The notes beneath the pieces were generated by a model. It saw only the letters and a program-made list of their open reading frames with translations. It searched no databases and was not told where the DNA came from. A program made the translations under genes and the position numbers. From NCBI GenBank assembly GCA_037903475.1, contig JBAJFG010000027.1, positions 496,001-560,000 of the forward strand: 64,000 nt of DNA, written 5' to 3'. Of this stretch, positions 12,701 through 24,787 are shown piece by piece. Every line of letters begins with the position of its first letter. Within the stretch, counting starts at the first letter, position 1. This DNA is from Ancylostoma caninum (Eukaryota; Nematoda; Chromadorea; Rhabditida; Ancylostomatidae).

Positions 12701-13608
12701 CAAATCTTCCCCGTGCAGTTCGTTTAGCGGTGTAGGTAACGAGACACTTTTTTTGGAGACAGGACAGGTGCACAATGTTTTCCGATGGACAACTCCCCGA
12801 CGTGATCCGATCGTGCCGGGATATCGGGACCTGGCGTTCGCTGATCATGGTGGTCTCTGAACCCCTATCGCTTTTTACACTGAAGTTGTCCAGCGGGAGG
12901 TTCTCCAGTACGTCTCTGATCAGAAGAAAAAGAAAAACTGCTGCAGTTTCCCTTGTGGACGTTCAATGCTGTGTTTTTATTATACTATGCCGGTAAACGG
13001 ATGGATTCACCGAGGAAGAGATACTTCATGTCTTTCGGCGTTTTTCATTTTCATGATCAGCGGAATCACCGGTAGACTGGATGATTGAAGGGGTAGAAGC
13101 TGCAGGTGATGAAATACGACATGGTGCACATTGCAGTGCATGTGCGCAGTCCCAAGAAAAAAAATTGATCGGAGAAACAGGACTGTGCAAGTTCTAAGTA
13201 AAGTAAATTTATGGTTCCTAGCTGTTTTCATTCGAACTAACCTCAATCGTTGAACGAAACTCACTTATCGGAACAAAGTTGAGAGCCACCGGTTTTCCAG
13301 ACAACCTGCTGTGTAGCACTGATCAGAACCGCGATGCAGACGGCCACTTCAATCACTCCAAGTACTACTGTGCCTAAAATCTGTACCTGTTACTCATAGA
13401 CTTGGTGCTAGAGCAGCATGTACATGTAGGAAGGAGAATTTATGAGCCAGAAATAAGAGGAAACATGAATAAGTCGAAAAAAAAACAAAAGGATACCGAA
13501 TTTAATATGACAGACTGCGCAACACGTCCTGTACCTGTCCTTCTCGTCATCACCTGGTTGTGTCTGCATGATCTGAATGGAACGTTGGAGAATACTGAAG
13601 GAAGACAT
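9791..13608 (-). CDS. Four-transmembrane protein of a nematode LAPTM/tetraspan-like type (six exons)
   Basis: The exons, in transcript order, are 13608-13497, 13373-13265, 11866-11767, 10264-10103, 10046-9939 and a short last exon, 9823-9791. Phases are 1, 2, 0, 0, 0 and all junctions are GT-AG. The start MSSFSILQRSIQIM leads to a cytosolic Cys cluster (CCAVCHIKFG). Four hydrophobic segments follow: TVVLGVIEVAVCIAVLI, then the segment after FSHFNV (TLIFDYIVIVMMICILF), then two overlapping stretches around LPHILIQGIFLLFSVGYFCL, and LATLLLALATFQTYLFSAVI. The total is about 207 aa. The CC-x2-CH motif running straight into helix 1 and the overall plan suggest a nematode four-TM family, but I cannot name it with certainty. 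The third, central exon is separated from exon 2 by 1.4 kb. The last exon (FVRAKIKIAF then stop) is the weakest part. MITEs flank the start and sit in an intron. Confidence 0.72.
11073..11187. repeat. Short MITE-like repeat inside an intron
   Basis: It begins with TTTATACTAGATGCGTGCG and ends near GAGACGCATGAGTATCAA, an imperfect inverted repeat. The left core is almost the same as the termini of the element at 13684-13935, so the two are related. Confidence 0.4.
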
Positions 13609-13683
13609 TTGAATAATGATTTGAATAGCGGAATAACTATTTTATGTAGCTCCTGCTTGCAGAAAAAGAAATCTAGACGAATG

Positions 13684-13935
13684 AAGGGTAATTTATACTA
13701 GCTGCTTGCGTCATTCGCGCATCAGTAGCACGCATCCATCTGCAAATTATTTTCCATGAAGACCGGTCAACATGGCATGTACATCCTCAATGAAAAGAAC
13801 GCGTGGCCGCCGCGAGGCCGTAGACGCGTGCGTCTGAGCTGCGACTGCGATGCGACTGCTATGCGACTGGGCCCTATTCTTCATCATATAGACGCACGCG
13901 CGTCAGTCGCACGCATCCAGTATAAATTGCCCTTG
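13684..13935. mobile_element. MITE with AAGGG(T/C)AATTTATACT termini
   Basis: The left end AAGGGTAATTTATACTAG and the reverse-complemented right end AAGGGCAATTTATACTGG form a terminal inverted repeat that continues into TGCGTGCG-rich sequence. The interior is rich in GCGACTGC-type repeats. The element sits about 75 bp upstream of the start codon of the four-TM gene and could affect its promoter. A 195-codon + frame running across it is judged not to be a gene. Confidence 0.6.
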
Positions 13936-15949
13936 AGTCGCACAAGCATAGTAAGCTATGGGCTACAATTGGGATCAAATAAAAATCGAACAACCGAACA
14001 TGTACTGAATAGCAGGAAACGTGGAGAAAGCTACAACATACAAAACGATCAAGGGTGCCTGTGCACTTCCATAGCCATGTACATAGCTTCTGGTTACTCC
14101 AGCTTTCACACCATCTACAAGTACATACCCTTGAATTTTTTTATTCCTTTCCTTTGTGATATGAGAAAGGAAACGATGTACGCTATAATAAATGTGGCTC
14201 AAAGTTATGAAATACCATGGTCGCGATCTCAAGAAGTTGTTATGAAAATTTTTCCTTCTGGGATGGAATGTGCCTGCTATAGGGATTGCCATCTGCACAT
14301 GTCTATATTGATACAATCAAGAGCATTATTGAAACGAGAGTAGTAAATAAGGAATGCAAAAAATACGTGCCAGTAGGGAATGCAGAAAATAGAGGCACGA
14401 GAGCGGAGGGGGGGGGGTTATCCAAAGAATGACGGGAATAGGAAAAAAACAAGCAAACGCAAAACCTCTAGCATCCACAGAAGAATTTTTGAAAAATTTG
14501 GCGACGCCCCCTCGCCCAACCGTTACTCTCTACCACCTAGGCCACAGATTGCTGCATATCGTTCTCCAACCTTGTAGAGATATCTACAAAAGGATAAATT
14601 TCCATATACTAAATAGCCGGGAGCGCGGTAAGAAAATCACACGCGTTCTCATTCCCATACTCCCATATAATCTGCCCACCAGTACCTAAGCCATGGTCGC
14701 AACAAACAAGTGACAATACGGTTTCCCACTACCGATGAAAGTGTTTCTAGGACCCGCAGAAGATACAGAGCCCTCTTATGCCTGCAACACAACGCTAATG
14801 ACGTTAACAGAGCAGCGTCTGCTGCAGTATAGAGTGTCTGCTGTACCTCAAAATGGCTTTCCCCTGCAGTCGCTGTAAAGTTGTCTGTAGCTACGAGCAT
14901 TAATCTTTCTATCTGCGTAAGAGCTCCTCTAAAATATTACAGCCTGTCACAAGACCAATCCACATCCATAAATTTGAGGGGAAATGAAGGAATTTATAGG
15001 TGGTCTTTGCCTGTGTTCTTGGCGAAGTGCTCGTAGCACGAGGGTTTCTGGACTTTCAGATGCTGGAATTTGCAGCTGCACGCAGTGTTTTTATAATAGA
15101 AAAGCATAACAGATTTTTATTATCAAAAGCATTCCGATACCATATTTCCAAGGGCGAATATAATGCTAAAGATTTTTCTCAAGCTTTTTTCCTGTCAATT
15201 TTGAGCAGGTTTATATCTTTCGACAGATGTCTTTCAGCAGAAAGTGTAAAGGTATGGAGAAATCCTTTGCCAAAAAGCTGATTTTTGCTATTACTGTCTT
15301 TCATTCAAATGGAGATCACTAAAACTAGCAGCACGTTTCTCTACGCTGACACCCTGAAGAAGTTAGTATTTTATGATAAATAAATACATAACTAAATAAA
15401 CAAGGAATTCCAGAGCTCCTGGAATGAAGAAGGACACTCTTGGATTATGTACGCAGGTAGGAGCAAATTTCAAACTGAGTCAATGCTACGTGCAAAGAAG
15501 GTTGTCAATCACTGAAACTCGAAGCTCTTCTTTTGTCAAATACACCTCACTCGGTAATTTTAAATGCATTACATTTTGCAATTGTTTTCCCTCTCCAGTT
15601 CGATTGATTAATTCTGTAGAAATGCACGTTTACAATTCGAAAATCGAGATAACAAAGCGAAAGGAAAGCAGCAAACTTCAGAAACCTCTTCCCAAAAGTT
15701 CTTCTCGGATTTAACGCTTAGATATGTGGAACTGGAGAAGACCTTTCAGAAGTCCGTTACAAAAATTTCTGACGGAGACAAATTACACCATTCTGGGGCG
15801 TGGCTACTTATTATTCAGCTATTATCGTTTTCAATTTAATATTTGCTGCATCGGCTCTCATTGAAATGCCCATCCATGCTGTAGGGATTGCAAAGTCAAT
15901 GGCTCGTAGAAGATCTATAGTACATAATTGTTAGGTCAATTGTGGTGAT

Positions 15950-15971
15950 TGCTTGATTACCTAAGTTTGAG
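15950..15971 (+). other. Weak SL1-like sequence (18 of 22 positions)
   Basis: The 22 bases ending in GATTACCTAAGTTTGAG differ from the nematode SL1 leader at four positions, with the last nine bases (AAGTTTGAG) identical. The bases after it do not continue like an SL RNA gene, so it could be the 5' edge of an old retrocopied, trans-spliced mRNA, or chance. Confidence 0.3.
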
Positions 15972-18900
15972 GAACAAATTATTTCTACTATTTTCACTGC
16001 TCTATTGTTCTCTTCTTACATTGTTCCACATGTATAGTCAAGGAGCCCATGCGTTGGTGAGTGTGTTGATTTTTTTCTTGAGCCCCAGGTCAAGCTTCGG
16101 GCTTTCCTCGCTTATGAGTACTGCGTGAAATTCTATGCTTTTCGCTCAACTTCCGTATAAGAGTATAGTGCAAAACGGAAGATAAGTCTTCTTTTCTTTT
16201 TCCTTTTGTTTTTTCTCTCACTATTTCAATACGTTCGGTTTATTGGACACCGAAAAGAGTTGAAGTAACAACAATAATGCAGGTCTTCTTATGAATCTCA
16301 GTCAATTTTCTCCGGAATAATTTAACTCCAGAACTGCATCACTCACTTTTCCTAGAAATCTAAGACTAGTTCTCCATAAATGCACGCCTACATCCTACAC
16401 TTTTGCTACGTGAATATCCTCCATTACAGTTGCAGGAATGTGTGGGTGAGCGAGGCATTGCAGCCTGACACATGCATAACTATGCGGTTTTTTCTTGCAA
16501 GATCGCAAATCGCATGGTGAGGTCTATGCAGGGTGGCAAGCATCAGTGAACTCGAAAGCTATGCCTGAAGGTAGCACAAATTTTTTGCCTCAATCGCTAT
16601 GCAAAGGCGCGAATGCAGCTCGTAGATACAAATTACAGCGCAAATGCCCACTGTGGGAATTGTTTGACTAAGCCTGGTGGCGGTCCTTGTTGTCCGAGTT
16701 GTTGCCTGCAAACCAGGACAAGAATACCATCCTACAGTGCCTAGGTATCCATCTGCCCCTCCCTCTAGTCATCTTTCAGTATTTCAAACATCCCTTTTTC
16801 GTTCTTGTCTGCTCTCATTGGTCCGCTTCGCATTTCCATCCTATGCTCCCACGAGTTTTATCATCAGGTCCTTCATCGTAGAATTTTTTTTGTCGAAATT
16901 CGCATTTGCTTCAACTCCTGTGCTTATTTATTTATTTTTACTGCACTGAAGGTGCACTGCATGGGACAGAAGATCAACTGATGAAACATAGGAAGTAAAC
17001 AGCCTGATAAAACTTCAAAAGTTAGTACAGAAGCAAGAATAGAAAACCGCTAAGCCATGACCCTATTAGAGAAAGGATTTTCGGTTTGTTGGCGATGGGA
17101 ATGATGTCATCTACAGAAAATATTGACAGCTTACTGTGAGAAATGAAGACCCCCCTATTTCCTCGTGTCTTTCAGAGCAAATCATATTCCAGTTAAATTG
17201 CCAGTCAGCTGAGACATTGCGAGCCAAAATGGGCGTTCACCCACATTCAGCTAATTTTCAGGTTATTTTTCATATTTTCCTAGGTCTGTACCATTTCATT
17301 TGCTCTAGAAAAGGTGCGAAACCTAACAAACTATTAAGAAAACGTTTTGCGATGGCTAAAAATGCGGAATCATCGAAACGTTAACATAGGCTTGCATCCA
17401 CTCGCTCATTTAGATCCATTATACTTTACAGTGATGATCCGAAGGCCTGTATAGGAAAAAAGATTCCCTTGTTTTGAAAGCTTCCACCGCTACAATGACA
17501 CTCAGCGCATCCATACATCTCAGATCACTTCAAAATCATAGCACTGAAATCCTCAATGGGCGCTGCCTTCAAAGACTCTCAGTTGAGATTCTCCCTTGGA
17601 AAAAATACAACAGAAAGCAACTGAAAAATGTCTGCAGTGTATGAGCACCAATAAATGCAGCACATGTGGGAAAGAATGGATATAACCTCAGATTCCATGC
17701 TTTGGTGAAATTTTTGAAATTCATTGTAGAAGTGTTCAAAATAATGTAAGGAAGCAACATCTTGAAAATATATCTTAAAAATGAGATATATCAAGCACGA
17801 TGGGCTCTATCCATCAGTCAGAGGACCTGTGAGGCCACCATTCTTTGGATGGGTAACCACATAAGAATGGTAAACAATCTGTAGAGCAGGATTTCCCCAG
17901 CTGCTTCTCTCATACGGATATTACGAGCAAGTTTAAGTTTTTTAAGAGCATCAAATAGGTTAGTCATAGAGCTGTTCTGATAAAAACTGCATGTGATATT
18001 TACCGACCCATTCCATTACGTAGCAGAAGACGTACATATCATCTATCAACGATGAAAGTAATGACTTCCCAGAGTAGCCAAATTTAGAACTGTTTGCGTT
18101 CTCTGCTATTCGTCACCATGTTTTTTTTTGAATGTCTATTCAGATAAAGTGCCGGAATTTCCGCAGCAAGGTTGAAGTGTCCCGAAATTTCTGCAGGCAA
18201 ACTGAAAGGGATTGGAGGAATTGGAGGAACAGATGTGGATGAGATTTGCGGGCTGGAGACTAAAAGGAAAAGGCGGCAGCGCAAAGGCAGGAAAACCCGA
18301 TCCGTAACCTGCAGGAACCCGGTATACTGATTGGAAAATTCCGGGCGCAGTATCTGAATAAACAGCAGTGAATTATAGGAATTAAGACTTTTGGAAGAGT
18401 GTTTAAGTATTTATATGTAACGTGTCTAGAGCATACCACACCCCAACGTATGCATACACTTTTATTGAAAATTGGCATACGCGAGCAGTGATTGTAAAAA
18501 GAGTCGCATTTTGGATCAATCCTTTAAAATTGTAGCAGCACGACTTCGAGTTGTAATAAAACTAGAGCGCAGAAAGTAGCGCTCTAAAATTTTTCATTTA
18601 TGAATGAAAAATAAAGCGCCGAAAAAAAGGAAAAGGAAGTGGGAGACTCAGTGAGTGATGCGGGTGTGAAGGAAATCTCAGTGCCAGCACTTTTTCTCCA
18701 CTCCTGCGGAAGAAGTGTCAAAGCCTTGCTAGCCGAGAATAGAGAAAATCTGGATACCATCATGATTTTCTTAGGAACTGTCCAATACTATACAATTTAG
18801 TAAGAACGGCCCTTCTACTCAGTTTCCAGAACCTTGGGAATTGTTAGGTGGAAGAACTAAAGAAAAGAGAAAAAAATCAGGAATGATGGGGAATTTCGAT

Positions 18901-21281
18901 AAAAATAGGAACGCTGATAGTCCCAGATTCCTCCAGGAACCCCGGAAAACAGGGAATCGATGGAATCATGAGGATGGAGCGACGCAATGTAGCATATGAC
19001 ACACGCGCACACACGCAGATCCAGAGCAGGCGGCCTCTGACTAGAAAACACTTGGTGAGGAGGAGGGCAAAAAGTTGGATGTGCTGGAAGCAGCGGTGCG
19101 GCCGGCAAGGTGATAAAATCGGGTAATTGATGAACGATTGAGCAGCGGGGCACAGTTGAAGGTTTTGAGTGATGGCGAAAAGATGCACTAGCGGAGATGG
19201 AAGTGCAGGAAGTCTCCGAGGTAGAAATCCCAACAATAAAACTCATATCTTGCACCCCAAATCCAACATCTGAACCAGGAAATTAGAAAACTTTCTCAGC
19301 CCTCCGCAGAATTTGTAGTCAGAATAAGAAGGTGTCTGTTTTCAGGAGCAGAAAACATCTCCGGAGAGTACGCACTGCTGCAAGTGTCCCTGAGGCGGAA
19401 CAGTTTAGTGTCTAAAATGCCCTTTGTTTCTTTACCACATCGTAAAAATTGTCCTCAAATATATCCAATAGCACAACGTGACTTTGAGTCGACAACAGGC
19501 AACACAAAGCAAAGAACTATGTAGCTGCCGCTTGTATTCGTCTGAATGAATAAGTGACGAACAGGCAAACGAACAAAATCAAGAAGATGAATATAACACA
19601 GTTGCTCCAAACTCCTTGATGAGTCCTTACTTCTTTTAGTACTGGATCGGTAACCTCTACGTTTCCTTATAGAAGAGAAGTTGACAAATCCGTGAGAATC
19701 TGCTGTATTGCGCATGATTGTTATCGAATCAATTTAGATAGATACGTATGTGCCCAAGAGGGTGGATTCAAAAGTTTCCGAAAAAAAACAATGAAAACAA
19801 AACTCTTCGGTACTATCGTCTCAAGGAACAGAACAGTTGATCCGATTCCTTTTTGGTTTTGATTCTCTCTCTTGGAAGGAATTTCCCAAACTGGTCAGAA
19901 TAACTATCGGCAAAGATGGGCTAGGCTTTCCATTTTTTTACTTGCTCTTAGACAGAGAGGATTCGGGCATCATCCTCAACAGGTAGAAGTACAAAGAAGC
20001 TAATGCAGGAAAATCAGCAATTCGCGAAGAGTTTCGGAATCTATTTGTACAGATTTTTGCCAGGAATGCGTATGATTGAGCGGCTGAAGTGTCAAAGCTG
20101 ATTTTCTTCTCTAGACCTATAATACTGGGATTTAGGTGCTCGAAATGAGTGTTTTAGTGTTTCTATGAAACACATTCACAATGGCTTAGTAATCGCTTTT
20201 CCGATAAACAATAACAAAGAGGTGCCAGTAACATTCTATCTCCATGAATTGTCTTCCTGTTTCACGGGATCGATTCGTAGGGTAAAGTATATTGCGTCGA
20301 CAAAATTTTTGCGACCAACGTTACTGCTGAAGCTGTTCCATTGCTCGCTGCAGCAGTTGGCGTGAAATCCTTTGTATTCCAAGGAAAAAATTTGAAAGTT
20401 TATCTTGAGATCAATTTCGAATTGCGTTCTTGTTTGGAAAGGAGTGAATGCGGTATCAATCCTTTGAGAAAACTTTCTGAACCTTGCAAAATAATAACCA
20501 AGTGCTCAAAAGGAAGCTCAGTGCATCCCCATTCTCGTTTATATTTACTTACAGTCTATGTAATTAGCACCTGGACAAGTTTCAAATTTTTTGCGGTTTT
20601 CACTTGCACTTGGAAAAATTTATTCACGGCTTGATTCTCGCATTCATCCCTGTATAGAACTAAAGGTGACCGACCGGAAGGACATGTGAAAAGCAAGCTC
20701 TTTCTCGAATCAGCTGGACAATCGCAGGAAATTTAGAAGAGGGACCGTCCAAGATGTTCCCACAAAACTATTTGAAAAACATCAACTCTTTGATGTCATT
20801 CCAGAAACTTTTCAGATTGCTCTCCTATGAGTAAGAATTTTTTTAGCACATTTCAATGACAATAGGCATAAGGGCAAAGAAACCTTCAAAATATTTCTGT
20901 TAACAGAAGAGAAGGCTTGTTTCCAGAGCTTCCCTACTGGTTGTTAATTCTAATTTGCCAAGGGCGAAGACAAGAATCTGTGCTAGGTAACTTCTCTAGT
21001 CAAGATTCATGCTTCGCGTATGAACGACACGTGCTCCCCTTCACTCACCACCTGTTGTGAAAAAAGTAGTGCATTTTCCAGTTGAAAACAGTGTATCAAC
21101 ACAGAATTGTTCTCGAGATGCTCATACTGACATGATAGACAATGACAAAAAAAAAGAAATTCCATGATATGCCCATGATAAATTGAAATTCCATGACAAG
21201 ATGATCACAATCAAAACGGCAATTTTTGGAAATTTCCAGAATTTCTTGAGCCTCACCTTTTGTAGAGGAATCTGAATACCC

Positions 21282-21353
21282 ATCGAGAAATCTGCCACGA
21301 GGAGGCGCTAGGTGACAAGGATCGACACTACCAGCCGTGGCAGATTTCTCGAT
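21282..21353. repeat. Perfect 18-bp inverted repeat (hairpin)
   Basis: ATCGAGAAATCTGCCACG at 21282-21299 is exactly reverse-complemented at 21336-21353, with a 36-base loop. It may be a very short MITE or the core of one. No target duplication was identified. Confidence 0.6.
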
Positions 21354-21897
21354 TGATAATTTTTCGCCGAATTTTACTCAAAATGAGCGGCTCAAAAACT
21401 GCTTTTAAAGGCATTGAACCGAAGAATTTTTTCTACTGCATAGTTCTGTCAAATCTGTCTGAAATAAATAATCTCAACCCACTTTCAAATATTACCCGGA
21501 CATTTAAAAGATTATAACACCGTGCTGCCATGTTAACGTGCTCCACGGCCATCGCACTTGTTAACACTTGTTTACTCGTGTGGACATGCTGATTGGCATT
21601 ATAAATATGAGTTGTTTTTTCCCCTCACAAAATTGTTTTAACTTATTTGCTTACGATAGGGGTTTTGTAGACTTTCGGCTAAATCAAAGGGGTCTTCGTA
21701 ATTTTTTCTGCTCGAGCTAGGCTAGTGCTGAAGTCTGGTATTCAAGTTCCGACAGACATCAGCCAGTAATCAAGGCTTACTGGACTACTTGCAAGTATGC
21801 AGATGTAGGCACGTGTCGGAGACTACAACGAATGGTCACCCGTCACTAGTGCAAGTGACGAGGCTTACATATAAAAACATTGTTCGGCGGTTGTTCA

Positions 21898-21995
21898 GTG
21901 GGTTCGTAACATTTGTCATCCGGCTTAACTACGGACTATAATGTTGATGACAGGGCTAAACTATGGACCATGACATGGCTTAACTTCGGACTATG
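21898..21995. repeat. Imperfect tandem repeat (about 33 bp)
   Basis: Variants of GGCTTAACTACGGACTATGA recur about three times with drift. The stretch is low-copy and degenerate, with no coding meaning seen. Confidence 0.4.
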
Positions 21996-22969
21996 ACATA
22001 GTTTGACTACGCTCTACATATAATGTTGATGACATAAGAGAAATTTGAATAAGCTTGTCACTAAAATTCCTTCTATTATGCGGGAAGAAAAATCACTACA
22101 GAGAAGATTTTTGGTTAATGTGTCTAGAAAGATCTGTAAGTCTGCAATCACGTCAGAGTTTACACTAGTGAAGCACGTTCTGATAGGGTTACGAAGCAAA
22201 GAAAATCCCCACAACGTTTCACTTTCTAATGGATGTGAACATACCCTAACGCTGGCGAGAGCAGAACCACCTTTACTACCTACGCGATCAGCACGATTCC
22301 TGCCAGTTGCAGGGGGTACGTTCTTTCGACTGTAACCCTCACTTCAGAGCTGGTCGGTAATAATTCAGATCACCAGCAGTTTGCTGAATAACATTTTAAA
22401 GACACTGGAAGACTGTTTTCTCCTCAATGTAACTCTGAAATTTCACAATGTTCAAAAAGTGGTGTGTGCGTATCAGTGGCGGACACAGCGGAACGCTCCC
22501 CCCCCCCTCGAGAATGGGTCGGTGAATTTCACATGAATATTCTACATAACGATTCAGAATTTTGTATCAGCTCATTTTCAATTGCTTATTTTTACTATTA
22601 TATTTCAAATATTTACTGTTAATTATTTGGCATTGAAAATCCCCACGAACGCTTGATCACAAAATTTAAATGAATCCATACAAAAAGTGCAGGAAAAACC
22701 GTTTTTGGATCCTACCTCCTGGGAGCTTAAGGGAGGAGTTGAAGAGGAGTGTGGGGAAGGAGGGGGCAGGCGAGAGGACCAGGTTTCTCAATAATGCACA
22801 CCCTTAACACACTTTCATAGGAGATTAGTACTCCTTGTTGTGGTTTCTCATCTCCCACTCTCAACAGGATACTAAATGTGCTCTATGTGTGACCAACAAG
22901 AGAATGCATGGCATGGAAATCTCGGGGCTTGTCTTGGATCTGGCCACAAAAATTAGCGCCCGAATACGG

Positions 22970-23025
22970 ATACTGCGGCAGTTTTGCACGGAATCACCTG
23001 TACTATTGTGATCAGGAAGGAGATC
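22970..23025. mobile_element. Fragment of the GATCACAATAGT MITE family
   Basis: Read on the minus strand, CTGATCACAATAGTACAGG is followed by a GTGATTCCGTGCAAAACTGC block, matching the ends of the element at 6157-6537. Only one end is recognised. Confidence 0.45.
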
Positions 23026-24787
23026 TGACCACATCATCTCGCTGTTTTTCATCATTGAGGTAAATGCAGCGTTCCGTTCCACTTTCCTGTTCACATGAGT
23101 GCTTCAACCGGAGAGCAAAAATCTAGTAGAAGCTCGGACTATGCGTTTGAACTGCTCCTGAACAGGGTTATCAAAAGAATCTTTGGTGGGTCTCGAGTGC
23201 TGGGAACAACGTCACACATGCAGAAATGCCGACCAAAATAGGATGCAAGACAAAATAATACTGCCAGCAGCAGTGCACTGTTTAGATAGCGAAGGTTTTT
23301 CGAAGTCCTGAAAGCGTGAGTGGAGGGCAGATTTGTTTTGCACTTTCTTTTTTTTGGAATCTTATTTTTTAATTGTTTTCTCTGTTCGCACTATTTGCAG
23401 ACTTTATCCCCTGAGTACTAAGAAGAGCGTGTCTCGCTCTTCAGATTGTCCGAGACTCTAACAAGCTTGAAAAATCCACGTTTTCGCACGGACTTCGCCT
23501 AGTCCAGGTCTATCGATTGGAACGGATTCATTTTGTTAATGCAGTGGTACGAAAAACATTTCTTACCTTAGGGCGTTCCATTCCAAGCAGAAGTTCGGAC
23601 GGCAAACTCTGCCTCCTTATCGACATTTTCTGCTTTCAGTGAAATTCTGTCCACCTACAACAAACTGTGTTCCGGATAAGAAAAGAACACTGCATGGTAG
23701 CGTTAGAACTTCATCGCAAGAAGTAGAAGCACAAACATTTTCGCGAAAATCACCTTGAAAAGCTCAGATATTGAAATAGCTGACCTAGGCCCACATCTAG
23801 GACCCGAAAGATGATTCGAGAAGGTGGACGCCAAATGACATGGAAAAACACCACACGCCGGGAACAGATTGCGAACAGGTGTGGCAATCAATCCATGTCA
23901 ATTAATTCTAAGCTGGAAGATGGGCTTGATCTTGACGATTACAAGAATTTCTGGAGGAGAGCATTTTGTAAGCTTGTCATATAGATATGATATACCATAT
24001 GTACACTGTATTTGTGGACAATTCAGAACGGTGACCCCTAAGGATAAAAATCTGTTTAGAAATCACAGCTACAATCCCTGTCGGAGAGATAGACGGATTG
24101 CGCTTGCGGATTCCTAGCGTCGCAGCCGCGGAATCGTGCCGGGACCTACTCGACGCTCTCACTCGGAGTATGCTCTTTCCGCACAAATTGTTCTGCTCCT
24201 ATCTCTCCTGTAGTCACGAAATCCGTCTATCTTTTTTCGAGGATGACTGTAAACAAATTCTCTGAGTGAGCGTTAATAGTTTATCATCGTCATAGGACGC
24301 GGAGAAGGCATTCCCAGCATGAGACCGCTGGTAGAAACATCAGTAGTTAGCTGGGATGACAGAAGACCTGCGACAGCTGTGCCGAATTTTTCGAAATGCC
24401 ATAACTCGGCTCATGAGCAGCATTTCCAGCCAAAGTGAAACGAATGAACTCATGCGGCAACCAATACATTCTTGCCCAATTGAAATGGTAGAATTTTTTC
24501 CCGATTCAGAAATTTGCCATTTCTTTTGAGTTGCTTTTTTTTGTTGCCAAAACGTATTCCACTGATAGCTCAGTGCTCCAAGAGCCATGTAATGGAAGCA
24601 CCTTTCTGCGACAAAAAAGACATTGGACAAATCACTCAAGGTTAAAAAAGCTTTATTCAACTCGTAAATGATTCACACTTACTTGTATGTAAACATATCA
24701 AACTTAGATTTCGACATTTTTCTAAGGAAATCAAACTTTCCGTTGGCGTGGGTCAAGTTTTATGAATAAGAAAGTCCAATCCCAACA

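Larger units (their letters stand above)
13936..24787. other. Long gene-poor intergenic region
   Basis: Nearly 11 kb in which no multi-exon gene could be supported on either strand. The open frames are short, without family motifs and without consistent splice phases. Separately listed items within it are an SL1-like sequence (15950-15971), a short hairpin (21282-21353), an imperfect tandem stretch (21898-21995) and a MITE fragment (22970-23025). Homopolymer runs of G and C occur near 14407 and 22499. Divergent exons could have been missed. Confidence 0.45.

Noticed and set aside
13756..14343. 195-codon + strand ORF
   Set aside because: It begins inside and runs out of a MITE (13684-13935), has no family motif and no splice context.
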